Assembly: GCA_036583965.1 (NCBI GenBank)
Contig: JAZBQD010000014.1
Coordinates: forward strand, 29,307,490-29,371,489
Reading direction: 5' to 3'
Length of the DNA stretch: 64,000 nucleotides
Origin: Prunella strophiata
Taxonomy: Eukaryota > Chordata > Aves > Passeriformes > Prunellidae
Within the stretch, counting starts at the first letter, position 1; each line of letters begins with the position of its first letter. Positions 60,941 through 64,000 of this stretch are shown piece after piece. The position numbers and the translations under genes are program-made. The notes under the pieces were generated by a model. The model was not told where the DNA came from and ran no database searches. It was given only the letters and a program-made list of their open reading frames with translations.

Positions 60941-63289
60941 ATATTGACAGCAGATATAAACAATAAGTGGAAGTCTCAGTTCTGTTTCATACTTAATAAA
61001 CCTCAGGAAATACCTATTAAAGTCTATTGATTTTTCCCTAGACCATTACCACCTCTGAATTTAAATGATGGAGGGGCTGAGGGTCGTGAGTGCTGGGGAC
61101 TTCTGCACTCCAGTGGCAAGCTGATAGAAACATTATGAAGATGGAGATCAGACAGGAACACAATGTATAGCTGCTCACATAATCTTTTGAGGAAGAGCAA
61201 CCACAGGCTGCTTTCATAGGCCTAACTAGAGCACGGGGGAATTGGAGCAGAATTTCATCTTGCCAGCATACGTCACAGCTCCTTTTCAGCATCAGAAGCA
61301 GGAGCCTCCTCTGTGTATGAAGCCAAAGGATAGCTCTATCCTTGGCTGCAGGGGGAAAGAGGAGACTATTTGACTTCTCTGCACGGGGGTAGTCACAGGC
61401 TAATGTCAGTCCTTGCTAGAGGACCTGCTGTAGAGCAACCATCACCCTTTCAGAGCCTAGCTGAGCAACATGAGACTCAAAAAATATTTCTGTCATGCCT
61501 AGTTTTAAAAGTACTTATTAACTTTCACATCACAGATATTCACAGATTAGACACAAATATTTGCAAGGGCTCACAACCTGGCTGGGAAGTTTTCCTCTAA
61601 TACTGGGTTTTGTTTGATTGTTTGCTTTCAAAATCCAGTCTGGTTTTTAAGGGTGGAAATTTAACCAGCTTATCTATAGGAATGCAAACATTAGACATTA
61701 GGTCTGACTTGAGAAGGTGCCTCTGGCTGATCACAGATGTTTAATATACATGTGAGGGTTCAGTGTCTGCCTCTGTCCATGTCTGCTCACTGAACACAGG
61801 GTGGAAGCCAGGACTCAGCTCACACCACCCTTACAGCCTCCACACAGCTAAACAGGGCTGAAACAAATCCTGTCCCAGAGCCTGGAATCCCAGAAAAGAC
61901 AATTGTAAGTGATTGGACTCAATTTGCCTCAAACAACTAAAACCAGGCAAGAGTCTGGCATCTGTTAAACAATGTGGCAGTTATTTTGGGGGCTGATGGT
62001 GAAAACAGTGCAATCTACACTATCTCTGGTCTCCTTTCAGGAAGTCACCACCACAGCCAGCAATTGTTGATGTGGATGTTTGCAGGAGATGAGCTCTGTG
62101 TCCCCTTTTCTCACTGCAATCCCTTTCCTGCCTGTTGAAAGTGACAGCAGTGCAGGACCATCTGCCTTACCACCACAGTGCTGAAATGTTTGTCTTGGTC
62201 TGCAGTGACTTTTTTGTGCAGGATGACCATCAGCAATGATTCCTGCAGTGAGTGGCCCTAGCAGAGCTCTTGGGAAATGGCTGTGTTTCAAGCCCAGGGT
62301 TACTTGTGCTCCTGAGGGTAGCACATGAGCAATGGGCTATTTCTGGCAGTTGTCATCATGGACTGGTACACATCCCATGGATATTTTTTCCTGCACCTTG
62401 CAAGGTTTGGGGGTGGCATCCTGGGAAGTGCCGTTGGTTTCTGTTCATGTTTTTTTCTGATACCTCTCATCTATTCCCTCACAAATTAAATTTACCTTTG
62501 GCAGTGATCGCAGCACCATATCAATTTTGAGTTTGTGGTTTTTTCCCCCTAAATATCTGGGACTAAAATGTTGGCAGTAAACTACACAGCAGATTAAGGA
62601 AATAGATATGAATATTTTTTTTTTTCCAATAAAGAGTAGATCACTTGATTTTAAACAGAAGTAGGTGAATGAAAATAACAGATGAATGGTTAAAGCTTTA
62701 ACTTGTTTACTGCTAAAATTAAAATGTTTTCCACTCCTTAAAATTCACGCAGATGTTTTACCCCCAAAATTGGCATTACTAATTCTTAGGCTGAGTGAAA
62801 TGTGACAAGAGAAGCAAACAGAATTTTTTCTTACAAGATATAACCAAAAGGTCAGAATTATATAAAGTGCGCTGACACTTTTGTGAAAAATTATGTTTTT
62901 AATCTGAGATTACCTTCCTTCATTTCTAAATGCGTTACCGATCAAATATAGAAAAATCTATAGTGTTTTCCTTCTCTGTGTGAATCATCTTGCTTTCCAA
63001 GGTGAAATTCAGAAAAGGAAAAATGTAAGACAAAGCAACAAAAGCCAAAAATCTCCTAAATCAACAGACACCTTCATATAGTTTTAAAATTTTAGAAAGA
63101 TAAAATTTCCTATAGGATTCCTAAAATAAAAATATTAGTGAAATTTTCAAGATATTTTATATGAGTTATATTCTTCCACCAGCTCTACAATTGCAATGGT
63201 CAAGATAACTTGTTACAAGTAGTGCATTAATACTACATTTCCTGTATTTTTTTTTTTTTGCTTTCATTGCTAGTGTTTATGAAATGTTA
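60941..63289. other. Non-coding stretch, nothing recognised
   Basis: No frame above 95 codons and no recognised product. T runs occur at about 62615-62627 and 63247-63259. The part 62560-63230 is strongly AT-rich. No RNA gene or transposon recognised. Confidence 0.5.
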
Positions 63290-63820
63290 ATAGACAGCCC
63301 CATCACCCAATATATGCCTGCAGCTTTAGCTTCATCTCGACATGCTATTATTATTGTGATTACTATATAATGCATCAGAAATTACTTCTCATTATTGCTT
63401 TTAATCATGATGATTAACTCGAATGCCTTCTTCAAAAGATGCAATTCTGCATATTTATTTAAAATCATAAGAGACCTCCCTTCAGACCTGAGACATGCCA
63501 GAACCGGACAGACAAATTACGTCACCAACCCTTATTTTATTATTGGTTACATTTCAAGTTTGTACTCTTTGGTGAATCTGTCCGTGAAGTAAACAACCTT
63601 GTTTGGTCACATTGTATATGGATAGTGCATAACACATTCAGTTAACTAGCTTTCCAGCGAGGCAGAATGTGAGGAAGCAGAGATCATTTATTTATGGCGT
63701 GATTCATATTTTAAAGCCATCATTTATTTATAGTGTTGATGCAGTTTTCTTACTACCGTCATATCACAGTTGCTTATGCTTTCAAAAATAGCACAAGACC
63801 CCATATATTCCACAACCCAA
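63290..63820. other. Possible conserved non-coding element
   Basis: A repeat-free, frame-poor stretch with several regulatory-looking words: ATTACGTCAC (CREB/ATF half-site type, about 63517-63526), ATTGG (inverted CCAAT, about 63542-63546), AATCATGATGATTAAC (about 63403-63418) and repeated TTTATTTAT elements near 63689 and 63724. CpG appears a little more often here than in the surrounding DNA. These features fit a conserved enhancer, but this rests on texture alone. Confidence 0.3.
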
Positions 63821-64000
63821 CACCCAGTCACCATGGGCCATGAGTGCAGCTTTCTAGTGTACACTGCACAGAACAACATCACAGCAAAATAATCCTTCAT
63901 GCATAATTCACAAATCCAGTCTCTGCACGCTTTATGCACTGATGAATTGCTTGGTTGTGCTGAGGTAATTCAGAATGAGCTAAAAAGCAAATTATGGTAG
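63821..64000. other. Non-coding window edge
   Basis: No frame or motif recognised in the last 180 bases. The 71-codon minus-strand frame overlapping 63724-63939 is unrecognised. Confidence 0.5.

Noticed and set aside
1..64000. CRISPR arrays, insertion sequences, tRNA or rRNA genes
   Set aside because: No regularly spaced repeats, prokaryotic transposase, cloverleaf or rRNA sequence was seen; the DNA is vertebrate nuclear sequence.

Overview
The window looks like a gene-poor, AT-leaning stretch of bird nuclear DNA, most likely from a passerine. The main evidence is its repeat content: four or five CR1 (chicken repeat 1) non-LTR retrotransposon fragments of different ages, plus one well-delimited solo LTR of an endogenous retrovirus. 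CpG is visibly sparse throughout, there is no CpG island, and no bacterial-style operon, ribosome binding site or tightly packed coding is present. CR1 alone would also allow another sauropsid; the passerine call is inference.

No protein-coding gene, tRNA, rRNA, snRNA or known microRNA could be supported. The longest open frame is 200 codons (13713-14315). Like the other open frames outside repeats, it has no recognisable domain. The only coding signal with a recognised family is the debris of CR1 ORF2 (endonuclease/reverse transcriptase protein): a C-terminal relic at 7229-7489 (+), another at 43086-43361 (-), and a much older endonuclease-domain relic around 39955-40144 (-).

Layout: 1-2070 unique non-coding; 2071-2520 solo LTR with a 9-bp terminal inverted repeat and 4-bp target duplication; 2521-7217 unique, with a perfect palindrome at 3789-3818; 7218-7669 CR1 3' end (+); 9705-10075 ancient CR1 (+); 10076-30060 unique non-coding with small tandem repeats and a GC-rich, CpG-poor block at 22310-22850; 30061-30127 T-rich microsatellite; 30471-30610 CR1 3' tail (+); 30611-39379 unique; 39380-40260 ancient CR1-like endonuclease relic (-); 40999-41027 perfect hairpin; 42718-43465 CR1 (-) with internal deletions; 43466-64000 unique non-coding, with a repeat cluster at 57588-57680 and two stretches (60120-60900, 63290-63820) whose texture suggests conserved regulatory DNA.

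The elements do not form a working system. The region reads as neutral intergenic or intronic DNA recording several waves of retrotransposition, possibly holding distal enhancers. No previously undescribed biological system was found.
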